7,414 bases of DNA from an uncultured Granulosicoccaceae bacterium (GTDB lineage: Bacteria; Pseudomonadota; Gammaproteobacteria; CALCKW01): positions 1 to 7,414 of the forward strand of contig CALDHJ010000573.1 in NCBI GenBank assembly GCA_937941555.1, given 5' to 3'. The translations under genes were made by a program, and so were the position numbers. The notes under the pieces are model-generated. The model saw only the letters and a list, made by a program, of their open reading frames with translations, was not told where the DNA came from and did not search any database. Positions 1 through 7,198 of the stretch are shown here, one piece after another; within the stretch, counting starts at the first letter, position 1; every line of letters starts with the position of its first letter.

Positions 1-2198
1 GTCAGGCCGATGCCGTAGCTCAGCCGCAACCCCGATGCCGAGAAACTGTCGTAGTCGGTGAAGACATTGCCCGCATCGAGAAAGAGGCTCATCCGGGTGC
101 GGCGTGGCGCGAGTGAGTCTTCGCTGTCGCCGCCAATCGGCGGCGGGAAAAGCAGCGCCAAGGTGCCCAGCGCCCTGAAATCCCCACCGGCCGCATCCCC
201 CTGGGAATCCCGCGGACCAAGACTGCGACCGCGAAAGCCACGCACTGAATCGACACCGCCGGCGTAGTAGCGATCAAAAAACGGCAGCGTCTCGAAGGTA
301 TCCCCGTATCCCTTGCCGTAATCGGCCTGCACGCCGAGCGACAACACTGTGTCGCCGAACAGCGGCGCATAGGTGTCGAATCCGTAGGTGAGCTTGTAGT
401 GCGGGTAGTCGTGATTGGGCACGCCGCCCTTGAGGTTCAGGCGGTGGATGGTGCCACGGGTCGGGAAGGCCAGCGTGTCACGGGTATCGTGCGAGTAACC
501 GAGCGTCAGGTTCAACCCGGCAAACTGATCACCGTGCTCGGCGAGGAAAGACGTGATCTCATCCGACGAAGCGTCGGTCTCGTCGATCTGGATCGAATCG
601 TATCCCCAGCCAAGTCGAAGCGTCGAATACTCGCTGCGCGGAATGCCGTAGGACGCGCCGAGCCCCCACTGGTTGGCCACCCATTTTGAGGTGGTCTCGA
701 CCTCGTCGGTGTCGGTCTTCTTCCAGTTGGCCGACAGTGTGCGGCTGATGCCGTCATCGGTGTAGTAGGGTTCGGTCAGCGAGATGCTGTAGTTCTGAGT
801 TGTGTCAGATCGCGAGAAGCTGAGCTTGACGTTGTTGCCCGATCCGAAAGCGCTGTGCACATCGAGATTCAACGCAAACTGCGCACCGTTCGACCCGTAG
901 CCAACCGACGCACTGAAGGTACCCGGTCCCCCTTCCGTGACGTTCACCTGCACATCCAGCAAATCGTCGCGGCCTGCGACCCGGTCGGATCGGATACCCA
1001 CCGCGTCGACAAACGGCAGGCGCTGGATTCGCTCGCGCGACCGGCGCAGCAACACCGGCGAAAACAGGCTGCCTTCCACTATCCGCATTTCGCGACGGTA
1101 CACGGCGTCGCGGTTGCTGACATTGCCCGAAAATTCGATGCGGCGGATGTAGAAACGCTGGCCGCCGGAGACGATGAAATTCAGGTCGACCGTGCGTGCC
1201 GTGTCGTCTTCTTCGGTCGAGATCGAAATATCGGGGAAGGCGTAGCCGTCTTCACCGAGGCGCGCGCCGATGGCCTCCTGACTGGCGCTGATTTCGCGGC
1301 GCGAGAAAATGTCGCCGCTCGCAACGGTGATCGCCTCGAGCAGGTCCTCACGCGGCACGCGGAAATCACCACCGAGGCGCACGGCACCCAGGGTGTAGAT
1401 CGGGCCTTCGTCGACAGTGACAGTAATGAACACGTCTTCGGGGTTCTCCCCGAGTGACACCTGCGTCGACACGACGTTGAACTTGAGATAACCGCGGTCG
1501 CGGTAGAACGCGTCGAGGCGTTCGATGTCACCGTCGAGGGTGGCCTTGTTGTAGCGGTCACGGGTGCTGAAGGGGTTCCAGGGCCGCGCCCGGTGCTCGA
1601 ACAACGCGAGCAAGGTGTCTTCGTCGTAGGCACGGTTGCCAACGATATGGATATCGCGAATCTCGGCACGTACCCCTTCGACAACGGTGATCGCAACCTC
1701 GACCTCGTTTTTGTTCAGCTCGACGATTTGCGTGTCGACATCGAGGCTGTAATAGCCCTGATCAAAGTAGACCTCACGGATCTCACGGTCGACGGCATCG
1801 AGCGTCGAGCGGTTGAGCAGCCTGCCGCGCACGAGCCCGATGTCACGCATGCGGTCGCGCAAGGTGTCAGCGGGAATGGCTTTATTGCCTTCGATGGAGA
1901 ATTCAGCAATCGCGGGACGTTCGTCGACAACGACGACCAGGTTGCTGCCATCGCGGCGCAAACTGACGTTATCGAAAAGCCCGGACGCAAACACATCGCG
2001 AATGATCCGCCCGGTGTCGCGATCCAGATCGATCTGATCGCCCTCTTGCACCGTCACGTAGTTGAGCACCGTGCCATCGCTGACACGGGTATTGCCCTCG
2101 ATGTCAATGCGATCAACGCGCATGGTTTCCGCTTGCACCGCAAGCGCGACGCTGAACAACGTGAGCGCCGCCAGCACGCGGGCAAGCTGTCTTGTCAT
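1..2198 (-). CDS. bamA: BamA, outer-membrane protein assembly factor (C-terminus cut by window edge)
   Basis: BamA is the 16-strand barrel core of the BAM complex, which folds and inserts beta-barrel proteins into the outer membrane. The frame is open from ATG 2198 to base 1: 732 codons, no stop. Residues 1-23 form a signal peptide (Arg3/Arg7, hydrophobic core, likely cleavage after AVQA). Five POTRA domains follow at about 24-94, 95-175, 176-265, 266-346 and 347-423, with family landmarks such as IEGN (33-36), ERPAIAEFSIEGN (93-105), RDRGYLKFN (233-241) and RREM (368-371). The barrel starts near 427 (GTFSASVGYG) and has the diagnostic loop-6 motif VRGF (652-655). By comparison with the 810-residue E. 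coli protein, the last strand and roughly 35-45 residues are missing. Loop 6 is short, and I see no cysteine. It lies downstream of rseP, as in E. coli, but separated by 265 nt. Identification is secure; the exact end is unseen. Confidence 0.97.
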   Translation of the reverse strand, partial: MTRQLARVLAALTLFSVALAVQAETMRVDRIDIEGNTRVSDGTVLNYVTVQEGDQIDLDRDTGRIIRDVFASGLFDNVSLRRDGSNLVVVVDERPAIAEFSIEGNKAIPADTLRDRMRDIGLVRGRLLNRSTLDAVDREIREVYFDQGYYSLDVDTQIVELNKNEVEVAITVVEGVRAEIRDIHIVGNRAYDEDTLLALFEHRARPWNPFSTRDRYNKATLDGDIERLDAFYRDRGYLKFNVVSTQVSLGENPEDVFITVTVDEGPIYTLGAVRLGGDFRVPREDLLEAITVASGDIFSRREISASQEAIGARLGEDGYAFPDISISTEEDDTARTVDLNFIVSGGQRFYIRRIEFSGNVSNRDAVYRREMRIVEGSLFSPVLLRRSRERIQRLPFVDAVGIRSDRVAGRDDLLDVQVNVTEGGPGTFSASVGYGSNGAQFALNLDVHSAFGSGNNVKLSFSRSDTTQNYSISLTEPYYTDDGISRTLSANWKKTDTDEVETTSKWVANQWGLGASYGIPRSEYSTLRLGWGYDSIQIDETDASSDEITSFLAEHGDQFAGLNLTLGYSHDTRDTLAFPTRGTIHRLNLKGGVPNHDYPHYKLTYGFDTYAPLFGDTVLSLGVQADYGKGYGDTFETLPFFDRYYAGGVDSVRGFRGRSLGPRDSQGDAAGGDFRALGTLALLFPPPIGGDSEDSLAPRRTRMSLFLDAGNVFTDYDSFSASGLRLSYGIGL

Positions 2199-2209
2199 GT
2201 TAGTGCTCT
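2199..2209 (-). promoter_or_regulatory. Weak ribosome binding site of bamA
   Basis: Reading on the minus strand, AGAG (2209-2206) stands 7 nt before the bamA ATG. The match to the Shine-Dalgarno consensus is only partial. The start is better supported by the signal peptide that begins at this ATG; the next in-frame ATG (codon 26) lies after the predicted cleavage site. Confidence 0.45.
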
Positions 2210-2221
2210 ATCCCACAGGAT

Positions 2222-2250
2222 GCGTCAGTCGACCCTTTGCCACTGACTGC
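2222..2250 (-). repeat. Inverted repeat in the probable bamA leader
   Basis: GTCAGT (2224-2229) pairs with ACTGAC (2242-2247) across a 12-nt loop. Two more GC pairs (2222-2223 with 2249-2250) form if one base is bulged. It sits about 13 nt before the AGAG element of bamA. As RNA it could form a leader hairpin, and as DNA it could be a small operator. Neither role is shown by the sequence. Confidence 0.35.
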
Positions 2251-2254
2251 AGAC

Positions 2255-2282
2255 AGTTTAGAAGATATGACAGGGGCCGCAA
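2255..2282 (-). promoter_or_regulatory. Candidate sigma70-like promoter for bamA (weak)
   Basis: On the minus strand, TTGCGG (2282-2277) could serve as a -35 box and TAAACT (2260-2255) as a -10 box, with a 16-nt spacer. The matches to TTGACA and TATAAT are only 3/6 and 4/6. Its support is mostly positional: it lies in the only long gap, about 57 nt before the bamA start. A chance match is quite possible. Confidence 0.25.
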
Positions 2283-2311
2283 AACGCATGCGGCGAGTTC
2301 GACGGGCCAGG

Positions 2312-2331
2312 CTGGGCGGTTTTTCCGCCAG
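2312..2331 (-). repeat. GC-rich hairpin GGCGG-N5-CCGCC in the rseP-bamA spacer
   Basis: A perfect 5-bp stem (2315-2319 with 2325-2329) surrounds a five-base A/T loop. With one bulged base it extends by two more pairs (2312-2313 with 2330-2331). No run of T follows on either strand, so it does not look like a standard intrinsic terminator. It could slow polymerase, stabilise a processed 3' end of the upstream transcript, or do nothing. Confidence 0.4.
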
Positions 2332-2463
2332 GTGTCGCGCAAGCGAGACAGTGAGAGATGTCTGCGCCGCACTGCTCGCGGCAACTCATCGCCTGTTCGG
2401 CCCGGGGACACGCTGTAGACGGTGCGATGGCGCAGCCCAATCGCGGTTGTGCGACTGCGGGAG

Positions 2464-3843
2464 TCAGCCCAGCAATCGCAGAATGTCGTTGTAGAAGGCC
2501 AGGCACATCAGTCCCGCCAACAGCGCGAGGCCGATCTGTTGCCCGAACAACTGCGTGCGTTCCGACAACGGAGAGCCCTTGACCACTTCGATCGCGAAGA
2601 ACAGCAAATGCCCGCCGTCCAGCACCGGCACCGGCAGGAGATTCAGTACTGCCAGGCTAACGCTTATCAGCGCGATGAATTTCAGGTAGTGGTCGATGCC
2701 GACACTCGCTGATTCACCGGCAAACTGCGCGATGGTAAGCGGCCCGCTGACGTTCTCGAGCGCCGCCTGGCCGGTGATCAGCTTGCCGATCATCTGGACG
2801 GTCAGTGAGGTCATGTGCCAGGTCTGCGCCACTGCACTGCTTGCCGCTTCGAGCGGTCCGCGGCGATCCACCGTCTGCAGCGCATCGATCGCCTGCAGAT
2901 AAGCCTCGTCTGCCTTGGCGGACGCGCCGATAAACCCGTAGCGGGCATCGCCCTCACCCTTCACCCCGGGTATGAGCGTGAGTTCCGCAGTCGCGTTGTC
3001 ACGTTCAATTTGCAATCGCAGCGGTTCACCCGGATTTCCGCGAATGTGCTGAACCCAGTCGCTCCAAGTGGTCACAGCGGCTCCGTCGACCGCGACGATC
3101 CGGTCACCAGAGCGAAGGCCCGCCGAGGCCGCGGCCTCACCGGGACTGACCACATCAATCACGGGTGCAAGCGGCGGCAACCAGGCACGCAGGCCCGCGT
3201 CGGCAACAATGTCGGTGCCGTTCTCGAGCGCGCCTCGCGCGTCCACGGACAGCGCAATCTCGGATGTTGTGCCGTCGGCATCGCGAACGAGCAAGGGCAC
3301 GGGTTGATCAGGCGACGCCAGCACACTGTCGAGCATCGCCAACCGAACACTCTCCCAGCTCGCGGTGTCTCGACCTCCGACCCCGATGATTTCACTGCCG
3401 GCAACAACTCCAGCTCGTTCGGCAGACGACCCCGCAACCGGGGTATCCATACGAGGTGCCAGGCCGGAGATGCCGATCACGAACATCAGCCAGTAAGCTG
3501 CAATGGCGAGGAGGAAATTCGCGATGGGTCCGGCCGCGACAATGGCAATGCGGGTCCAGACAGACTGGCGATTGAAGGCGCGATCCACATCTTCCGGCGC
3601 AACGTCACCTTCGCGCTCGTCGAGCATCTTCACATACCCACCGAGCGGCACCATCGCCACCACATACTCTGTGCCGTCGGCGCCTGTGCGTTTCCAGATC
3701 GGGCGGCCGAAGCCAACAGCAAACCGCAGCACTTTCACACCCAGTGTGCGCGCCGTCCAGAAGTGGCCGTATTCGTGGATGGCAACGAGAATGCCGAGCG
3801 CCACGACAAACGCCAGGACGTAGAACAGGGTACTGCCAATCAT
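2464..3843 (-). CDS. rseP: RseP, site-2 intramembrane zinc metalloprotease
   Basis: RseP sits in the inner membrane and, in E. coli, cleaves the anti-sigma factor RseA after DegS, releasing sigmaE; it also degrades signal-peptide remnants. The 459-residue product is close to the 450 of E. coli. The zinc site HEYGH is at 23-27 in the first membrane helix, and the third ligand motif is [11 protein letters not shown] (401-411, Asp409). GGYVKMLDE (68-76) is the conserved membrane-associated loop. Two PDZ domains fill about 127-205 and 222-295; the second contains [10 protein letters not shown]. Membrane segments are about 5-27, 98-125, 386-408 and 435-452. The ATG overlaps the dxr stop as ATGA, with GGTGA as a likely ribosome binding site four bases upstream. 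All catalytic residues are present. Membership of the RseP/MmpA (RIP zinc protease) family is certain; a role in sigmaE signalling here is inferred. Confidence 0.97.
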   Translation of the reverse strand: MIGSTLFYVLAFVVALGILVAIHEYGHFWTARTLGVKVLRFAVGFGRPIWKRTGADGTEYVVAMVPLGGYVKMLDEREGDVAPEDVDRAFNRQSVWTRIAIVAAGPIANFLLAIAAYWLMFVIGISGLAPRMDTPVAGSSAERAGVVAGSEIIGVGGRDTASWESVRLAMLDSVLASPDQPVPLLVRDADGTTSEIALSVDARGALENGTDIVADAGLRAWLPPLAPVIDVVSPGEAAASAGLRSGDRIVAVDGAAVTTWSDWVQHIRGNPGEPLRLQIERDNATAELTLIPGVKGEGDARYGFIGASAKADEAYLQAIDALQTVDRRGPLEAASSAVAQTWHMTSLTVQMIGKLITGQAALENVSGPLTIAQFAGESASVGIDHYLKFIALISVSLAVLNLLPVPVLDGGHLLFFAIEVVKGSPLSERTQLFGQQIGLALLAGLMCLAFYNDILRLLG

Positions 3844-5042
3844 GAAGTCACCATCGGGCGTTTGAGGACCTGATCGTGCGCCACGCGGCGCGCACAGGCG
3901 TCTGCGTCGAGCACAGCGTCCAGGGTTCGTGCCGCTTGCGAAGCAACACTGTTCAGGGTGTGATCCACAACATCCATCAAGGTTCGAAATCCGATCTGGC
4001 GCTCGAGAAAAGCCTGCACGGCGACCTCGTTCGCCGCGTTGAGGATCGCGGTTGCCGTGCCGCCCGTTGCAGCCGCATCGCGCGCCAGGCGCAGCGCCGG
4101 AAAACGCCCTGTGTCGGGGGCCTCAAAATCCAACCGCGAGAGCGCGACAAGGTCGAGCGGCTTGGCACCGCTGTCTATGCGCTCAGGCCACCCGAGTGCG
4201 TGTGCGATCGGGATACGCATGTCGGGCTCGCCAAGCTGCGCGAGCAAGGAGCCATCGACATAGCGCACCAGCGAGTGAATGGTGCTTTGCGGGTGCACCA
4301 CCACTTCCACGCGGTCTACCGGTAGATCGAACAGAAAACAGGCCTCGACAACTTCGAGCCCCTTGTTCATCAGGCTCGCCGAATCGATGGAGATCTTTCG
4401 GCCCATCTGCCACCGCGGGTGAGCGAGCGCCTGCTCCGGTGTGACGTGATCGAGTTGTGCGGTTGACCAGGTGCGAAACGGACCGCCGGACGCGGTCAGG
4501 ACGATGCTCGACACGCCGTCTTGCCTGACGCCGCTCGCATCTTGCGGTAGGCACTGAAAAATGGCGTTGTGTTCGCTATCGATCGGCAAAAGCGTGGCCC
4601 CGCACCGCTCGACTTCATCGAGCAGCAGACGCCCAGTCATGACAAGCGCTTCTTTGTTAGCGAGCAGAATGCGCTTGCCAGCCCGCACGGCAGCCAGAGT
4701 CGGTGCGAGACCGGCCGCACCGGTAATGGCCGACATCACACACTGTGCATCCGGGTGGGTCGCGACCACCAACTGCCCCGCCTCGCCGCTGAGCACGTCT
4801 GTGCGCAGACCCTCCTCGCGCAACGCACGCTGTAACCGCCCCGCGGCCTGTTCGTCACTGAGTGCAACGACCTCGGGTTGAAACCGTCGGCACAGCACCA
4901 ACATGTCATCCGCCCTACGACCGGCGCCGAGTGCGACGACCCGGTATCGATCCGGGTGCCGCGAAACCACATCAAGGGTGCTGCTACCAATGGAGCCGGT
5001 CGCTCCGAGAACACTGACGCCTATGGCACCGTCGCGATTCAC
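3840..5042 (-). CDS. dxr: 1-deoxy-D-xylulose 5-phosphate reductoisomerase (DXR, IspC)
   Basis: This cytosolic enzyme converts 1-deoxy-D-xylulose 5-phosphate to 2-C-methyl-D-erythritol 4-phosphate with NADPH, the committed step of the MEP isoprenoid pathway, and is the fosmidomycin target. The 400-residue protein starts with a nucleotide-binding loop, [10 protein letters not shown] (13-22). The metal ligands are Asp155 and Glu157 in PIDSEHN, and Glu230 in MNKGLE. The substrate and flexible-loop region is [11 protein letters not shown] (208-218), followed by Ser221, Asn226 and Lys227; these align with E. coli at a constant offset of one. A six-residue gap versus E. coli falls after IFQCLPQ, in a variable loop. 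The start is GTG, overlapping the cdsA stop as GTGA. No clear Shine-Dalgarno precedes it, so initiation probably depends on translational coupling. It feeds the pathway used by UppS two genes upstream. Confidence 0.98.
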   Translation of the reverse strand: MNRDGAIGVSVLGATGSIGSSTLDVVSRHPDRYRVVALGAGRRADDMLVLCRRFQPEVVALSDEQAAGRLQRALREEGLRTDVLSGEAGQLVVATHPDAQCVMSAITGAAGLAPTLAAVRAGKRILLANKEALVMTGRLLLDEVERCGATLLPIDSEHNAIFQCLPQDASGVRQDGVSSIVLTASGGPFRTWSTAQLDHVTPEQALAHPRWQMGRKISIDSASLMNKGLEVVEACFLFDLPVDRVEVVVHPQSTIHSLVRYVDGSLLAQLGEPDMRIPIAHALGWPERIDSGAKPLDLVALSRLDFEAPDTGRFPALRLARDAAATGGTATAILNAANEVAVQAFLERQIGFRTLMDVVDHTLNSVASQAARTLDAVLDADACARRVAHDQVLKRPMVTS

Positions 5043-5842
5043 GGCAACACGGCCGGACAGAGCGCAATGAACACCGGCACCGAGGCGAGCAGGCTGTCAA
5101 TTCGATCGAGCACGCCGCCGTGTCCGGGCAGGATCCAACCGCTATCTTTGACGCCTGCCGTGCGCTTGAGCGTGCTCTCGAACAAATCACCGCTCACCGA
5201 GAACAACGCGGCCACCAGAGACGCAACGACCCATGCCGTCGGATTGGCAGCCGCGATATCGAATAGCGGCAACACTGCGATGGCGAGGACCAGCACCGCA
5301 AACAGCCCACCGAAGAGCCCCTCAATCGATTTCCCGGGGCTCAACCGGGGTGCGAGCTTGCGGCGCCCGAAACGCTTGCCCGAAAAATAGGCGCCTATGT
5401 CAGCCGCCCAGGCAATCGCAAGCACATACAACAACAGCCATGCGCCCGATGCATGCAGCAGATTGACCAGCACGCAAACGATTACCAGCAGGACGCACAC
5501 TGCAACCCCGCTCCAGCGAGTGGGTGCAACCGGCAAGCCGTTTCGTTCCGCCCAGACAAGCCAGGCAACGAGGCCGATCCACAACAACAGCGCCCCACGA
5601 GCCAGCCACAAAGCCGAATCGGAGCCAATGGACTGCATAGCCAGAAATGCCAAGCCTGTTACCGCGGCCGCGCACAACCAACTAGTCACAGGTGGTAGCT
5701 TCTGCAAGCGCGCGCACTCCTGCGCCGCAAACAGGCAGACCACAGCCAACAGAACCGTAAGGTAGAAAGGCGGCCAGAAAAACACCGCTGACGCCAGGAC
5801 AACGACCAGAACCAGTGCGGTAATTATGCGTTGTCTAAGCAC
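5039..5842 (-). CDS. cdsA: Phosphatidate cytidylyltransferase (CDP-diglyceride synthase)
   Basis: CdsA is an inner-membrane enzyme joining CTP and phosphatidic acid into CDP-diacylglycerol, the precursor of all major phospholipids. From GTG 5842 the product has 267 residues (E. coli about 285) and is mostly hydrophobic, with some seven or eight membrane helices. The complete family signature spans 223-249: S-x-L-K-R, then K-D-S-G, then [11 protein letters not shown]. The conserved [14 protein letters not shown] (146-159) and SPGK (168-171) stretches are also present. I chose GTG because [10 protein letters not shown] then aligns with the usual N-terminus and GAGG (5855-5852) sits 9 nt upstream. 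An ATG at 5920 would add 26 polar residues overlapping uppS and is less likely. It overlaps uppS by 8 nt and dxr by 4 nt. Confidence 0.95.
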   Translation of the reverse strand: MLRQRIITALVLVVVLASAVFFWPPFYLTVLLAVVCLFAAQECARLQKLPPVTSWLCAAAVTGLAFLAMQSIGSDSALWLARGALLLWIGLVAWLVWAERNGLPVAPTRWSGVAVCVLLVIVCVLVNLLHASGAWLLLYVLAIAWAADIGAYFSGKRFGRRKLAPRLSPGKSIEGLFGGLFAVLVLAIAVLPLFDIAAANPTAWVVASLVAALFSVSGDLFESTLKRTAGVKDSGWILPGHGGVLDRIDSLLASVPVFIALCPAVLP

Positions 5843-6590
5843 CGCCGACGGCCTCGACCTGTTCGCCGGTCTGTCCGAACCGACGTTGCACGCGATTGAA
5901 TCGGATGACGGCGTGTTCAAACGCGTCGGCGTCGAAGTCCGGCCACATCACATCGGTAAAGACCAGCTCGGTGTACGCGAGCTGCCAGATCAGAAAATTG
6001 GAGATCCGCACTTCGCCGCCGGTTCGGATGAAGAGGTCCGGCTCCGGCACATCGCTCAAACTCAGTTGCGACGCAAAGAGCTCGGTATCAATGGATGCCG
6101 CATCCAACTCACCGGTCTGCACTTGGTTCGCCAGCGCTTTCGCAGCCTGCACGATGTCCCAACGTCCGCCGTAGTTGACCGCGATGTGCAGATTCAACTT
6201 GGTCCCGGCAGCCGTATCTGCGACAGCTTGCGCCATCGCTTGTTGCAAGGCCGGGGAAAAGCGCGACAGATCGCCGGCAAAACGCAGCCGAACGCCGTGT
6301 TTGACAAGGTCTTTGACTTCGTTGCGAAGCGCGCGCAGGAATAAGGTCATCAGCAGATTGACCTCTTCTTCCGGGCGCGACCAGTTTTCGCTGCTGAAAG
6401 CAAAGAGCGTGAGGTTGGGGATCCCCCCTCTCACGCAGTACTCGACTGCCGCACGGGCGGCGCGGGCACCACGACGGTGACCGAAAGCACGCGGCTTTCC
6501 CCGGCTCTTGGCCCAACGCCCATTGCCGTCCATCACGATGGCAACGTGTTGTGGCATGGTGAGTGGAGACGAGCCAGCGACCTGTGTCAT
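5835..6590 (-). CDS. uppS: Undecaprenyl diphosphate synthase, cis-prenyltransferase
   Basis: UppS adds eight isopentenyl units in cis to farnesyl diphosphate, giving the C55 carrier lipid precursor for peptidoglycan and surface polysaccharides. The 251-residue product matches E. coli (253). Catalytic Asp21 lies in MDGNGRW (20-26). His38 and FSSENW (65-70) follow. The C-terminal signature contains RTGGE (189-193), Arg195 and Glu208, ending at WPDF (216-219). These align with E. coli Asp26, His43, Arg194, Arg200 and Glu213 at a constant offset of five. I chose ATG 6590, which has AAGGA 10 nt upstream. A TTG at 6623 would add eleven residues without support, and ATG 6557 would leave a short but possible protein. 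The gene lies 43 nt after frr and ends in TAG within the cdsA start. Confidence 0.97.
   Translation of the reverse strand: MTQVAGSSPLTMPQHVAIVMDGNGRWAKSRGKPRAFGHRRGARAARAAVEYCVRGGIPNLTLFAFSSENWSRPEEEVNLLMTLFLRALRNEVKDLVKHGVRLRFAGDLSRFSPALQQAMAQAVADTAAGTKLNLHIAVNYGGRWDIVQAAKALANQVQTGELDAASIDTELFASQLSLSDVPEPDLFIRTGGEVRISNFLIWQLAYTELVFTDVMWPDFDADAFEHAVIRFNRVQRRFGQTGEQVEAVGGA
5852..5860 (-). promoter_or_regulatory. Ribosome binding site deciding the GTG start of cdsA
   Basis: On the minus strand AGGTCGAGG (5860-5852) lies inside the 3' end of uppS, its GAGG core 9 nt before GTG 5842. This favours the GTG start over the upstream ATG at 5920. Confidence 0.6.
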
Positions 6591-6600
6591 CGGGTTCTGA

Positions 6601-6605
6601 TCCTT
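6601..6605 (-). promoter_or_regulatory. Ribosome binding site of uppS
   Basis: AAGGA on the minus strand (6605-6601), 10 nt before ATG 6590, lies in the 43-nt frr-uppS gap. It favours this start over the in-frame TTG at 6623, which lies upstream of the site. Confidence 0.6.
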
Positions 6606-6633
6606 GCGGATTGGGCCTCGCAACGCATGAGCG

Positions 6634-7191
6634 TCACACTTCCATCAGGTCTTTTTCTTTTTCTGCCAGGGCCGCGTCGACTTCTTTGACAAAGCGGTCG
6701 GTAAGGGTTTGGACATCGGCTTCCGAGCGCCTCAGCTCGTCCTCCGAAATTTCCTTTTCTTTTTCGAGCTCTTTGAGATCGCTGTTGGCGTCGCGCCGGA
6801 TGTTGCGCACGGCCACCTTGCCGCCCTCTGCCACGGCGCGGACAACCTTGACGAGGTCTCGGCGCCGCTCTTCAGTCAGGGGCGGGAGCGGGATGCGAAT
6901 CGACGTGCCGGCGGTGTTGGGGTTGAGCCCCAGATCAGAGTCGATGATCGCCTTCTCTACAGCCGACACCATGGTTTTTTCCCATGGGTTCACCAACAAC
7001 GTGCGCGCATCTTCAACGGACACATTGGCAACCTGATTGAGGGGCGTCTCAGCGCCGTAGTATTCGACCACGAGGCCATCGAGAAGGCTCGCGTGCGCGC
7101 GGCCGGTTCGAATGCGTGTGAATTCCTTCTTCAACGCCACAATGGACTTCGCCATGCGCGTTTCGGCATCCTGGAGAATGTCGTCAATCAT
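6634..7191 (-). CDS. frr: Ribosome recycling factor
   Basis: RRF works in the cytosol with EF-G to split post-termination ribosomes for the next round of translation. The product is 185 residues, the same length as in E. coli. It shows the three-helix bundle of domain I with the family segments [13 protein letters not shown] (27-39), VEYYG (42-46), DLGLNPN (86-92), [10 protein letters not shown] (101-110) and VRNIRRDAN (128-136), including the conserved Arg132. The beta domain II lies at about 31-105 and connects to the bundle by two hinges. The start is ATG 7191, giving the usual MIxDI N-terminus; a longer frame from 7230 would run into pyrH and add 13 unsupported residues. An AGG within the last pyrH codons (7204-7202) lies 10 nt upstream. 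The gene begins 7 nt after pyrH. Confidence 0.98.
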   Translation of the reverse strand: MIDDILQDAETRMAKSIVALKKEFTRIRTGRAHASLLDGLVVEYYGAETPLNQVANVSVEDARTLLVNPWEKTMVSAVEKAIIDSDLGLNPNTAGTSIRIPLPPLTEERRRDLVKVVRAVAEGGKVAVRNIRRDANSDLKELEKEKEISEDELRRSEADVQTLTDRFVKEVDAALAEKEKDLMEV

Positions 7192-7198
7192 CGCTGAG

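Larger units (their letters stand above)
2199..2463 (-). other. rseP-bamA intergenic spacer, 265 nt
   Basis: This is the only gap over 50 nt in the window. It shows two dyad symmetries (2312-2331 and 2222-2250), a weak sigma70-like promoter candidate (2255-2282) and a weak bamA ribosome binding site. Short frames exist here (a GTG-started 67-codon frame at 2208-2411 and a 43-codon ATG frame at 2258-2389), but neither resembles a protein family I recognise. The spacer is most simply the regulatory leader of bamA, inferred from its position. Confidence 0.6.

Noticed and set aside
1181..1696. Minus-strand frame of 171 codons inside bamA, and a 93-codon one at 1715-1996
   Set aside because: They are Ser/Thr/Arg-rich out-of-frame readings of bamA with low-complexity composition. 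The BamA frame runs unbroken through both.
1593..2246. Plus-strand 217-codon frame opposite the bamA POTRA region, and a similar 200-codon frame at 855-1457
   Set aside because: The minus strand encodes a clear BamA over the same bases. The plus-strand products have no recognisable motif.
2263..2300. Possible sigmaE promoter ahead of bamA (GAACTC at 2300-2295 on the minus strand)
   Set aside because: The nearest -10-like elements (TCATA and TCTAA) lie about 24 and 32 nt downstream instead of about 16, so the pair does not fit the sigmaE layout.
2208..2411. GTG-started 67-codon minus-strand frame between rseP and bamA
   Set aside because: No clear ribosome binding site, no known family and an arginine-rich composition typical of chance frames in GC-rich DNA.
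2815..3873. Plus-strand 352-codon frame opposite rseP
   Set aside because: It mirrors rseP codon by codon, matches no known family, and starts and ends without regard to gene borders. GC-rich coding DNA commonly leaves such antisense frames open.
4878..7197. Several plus-strand frames of 150-172 codons opposite cdsA, uppS and frr (for example 4878-5390, 5826-6344, 6709-7197)
   Set aside because: All are antisense to confident genes and none has a recognisable domain.
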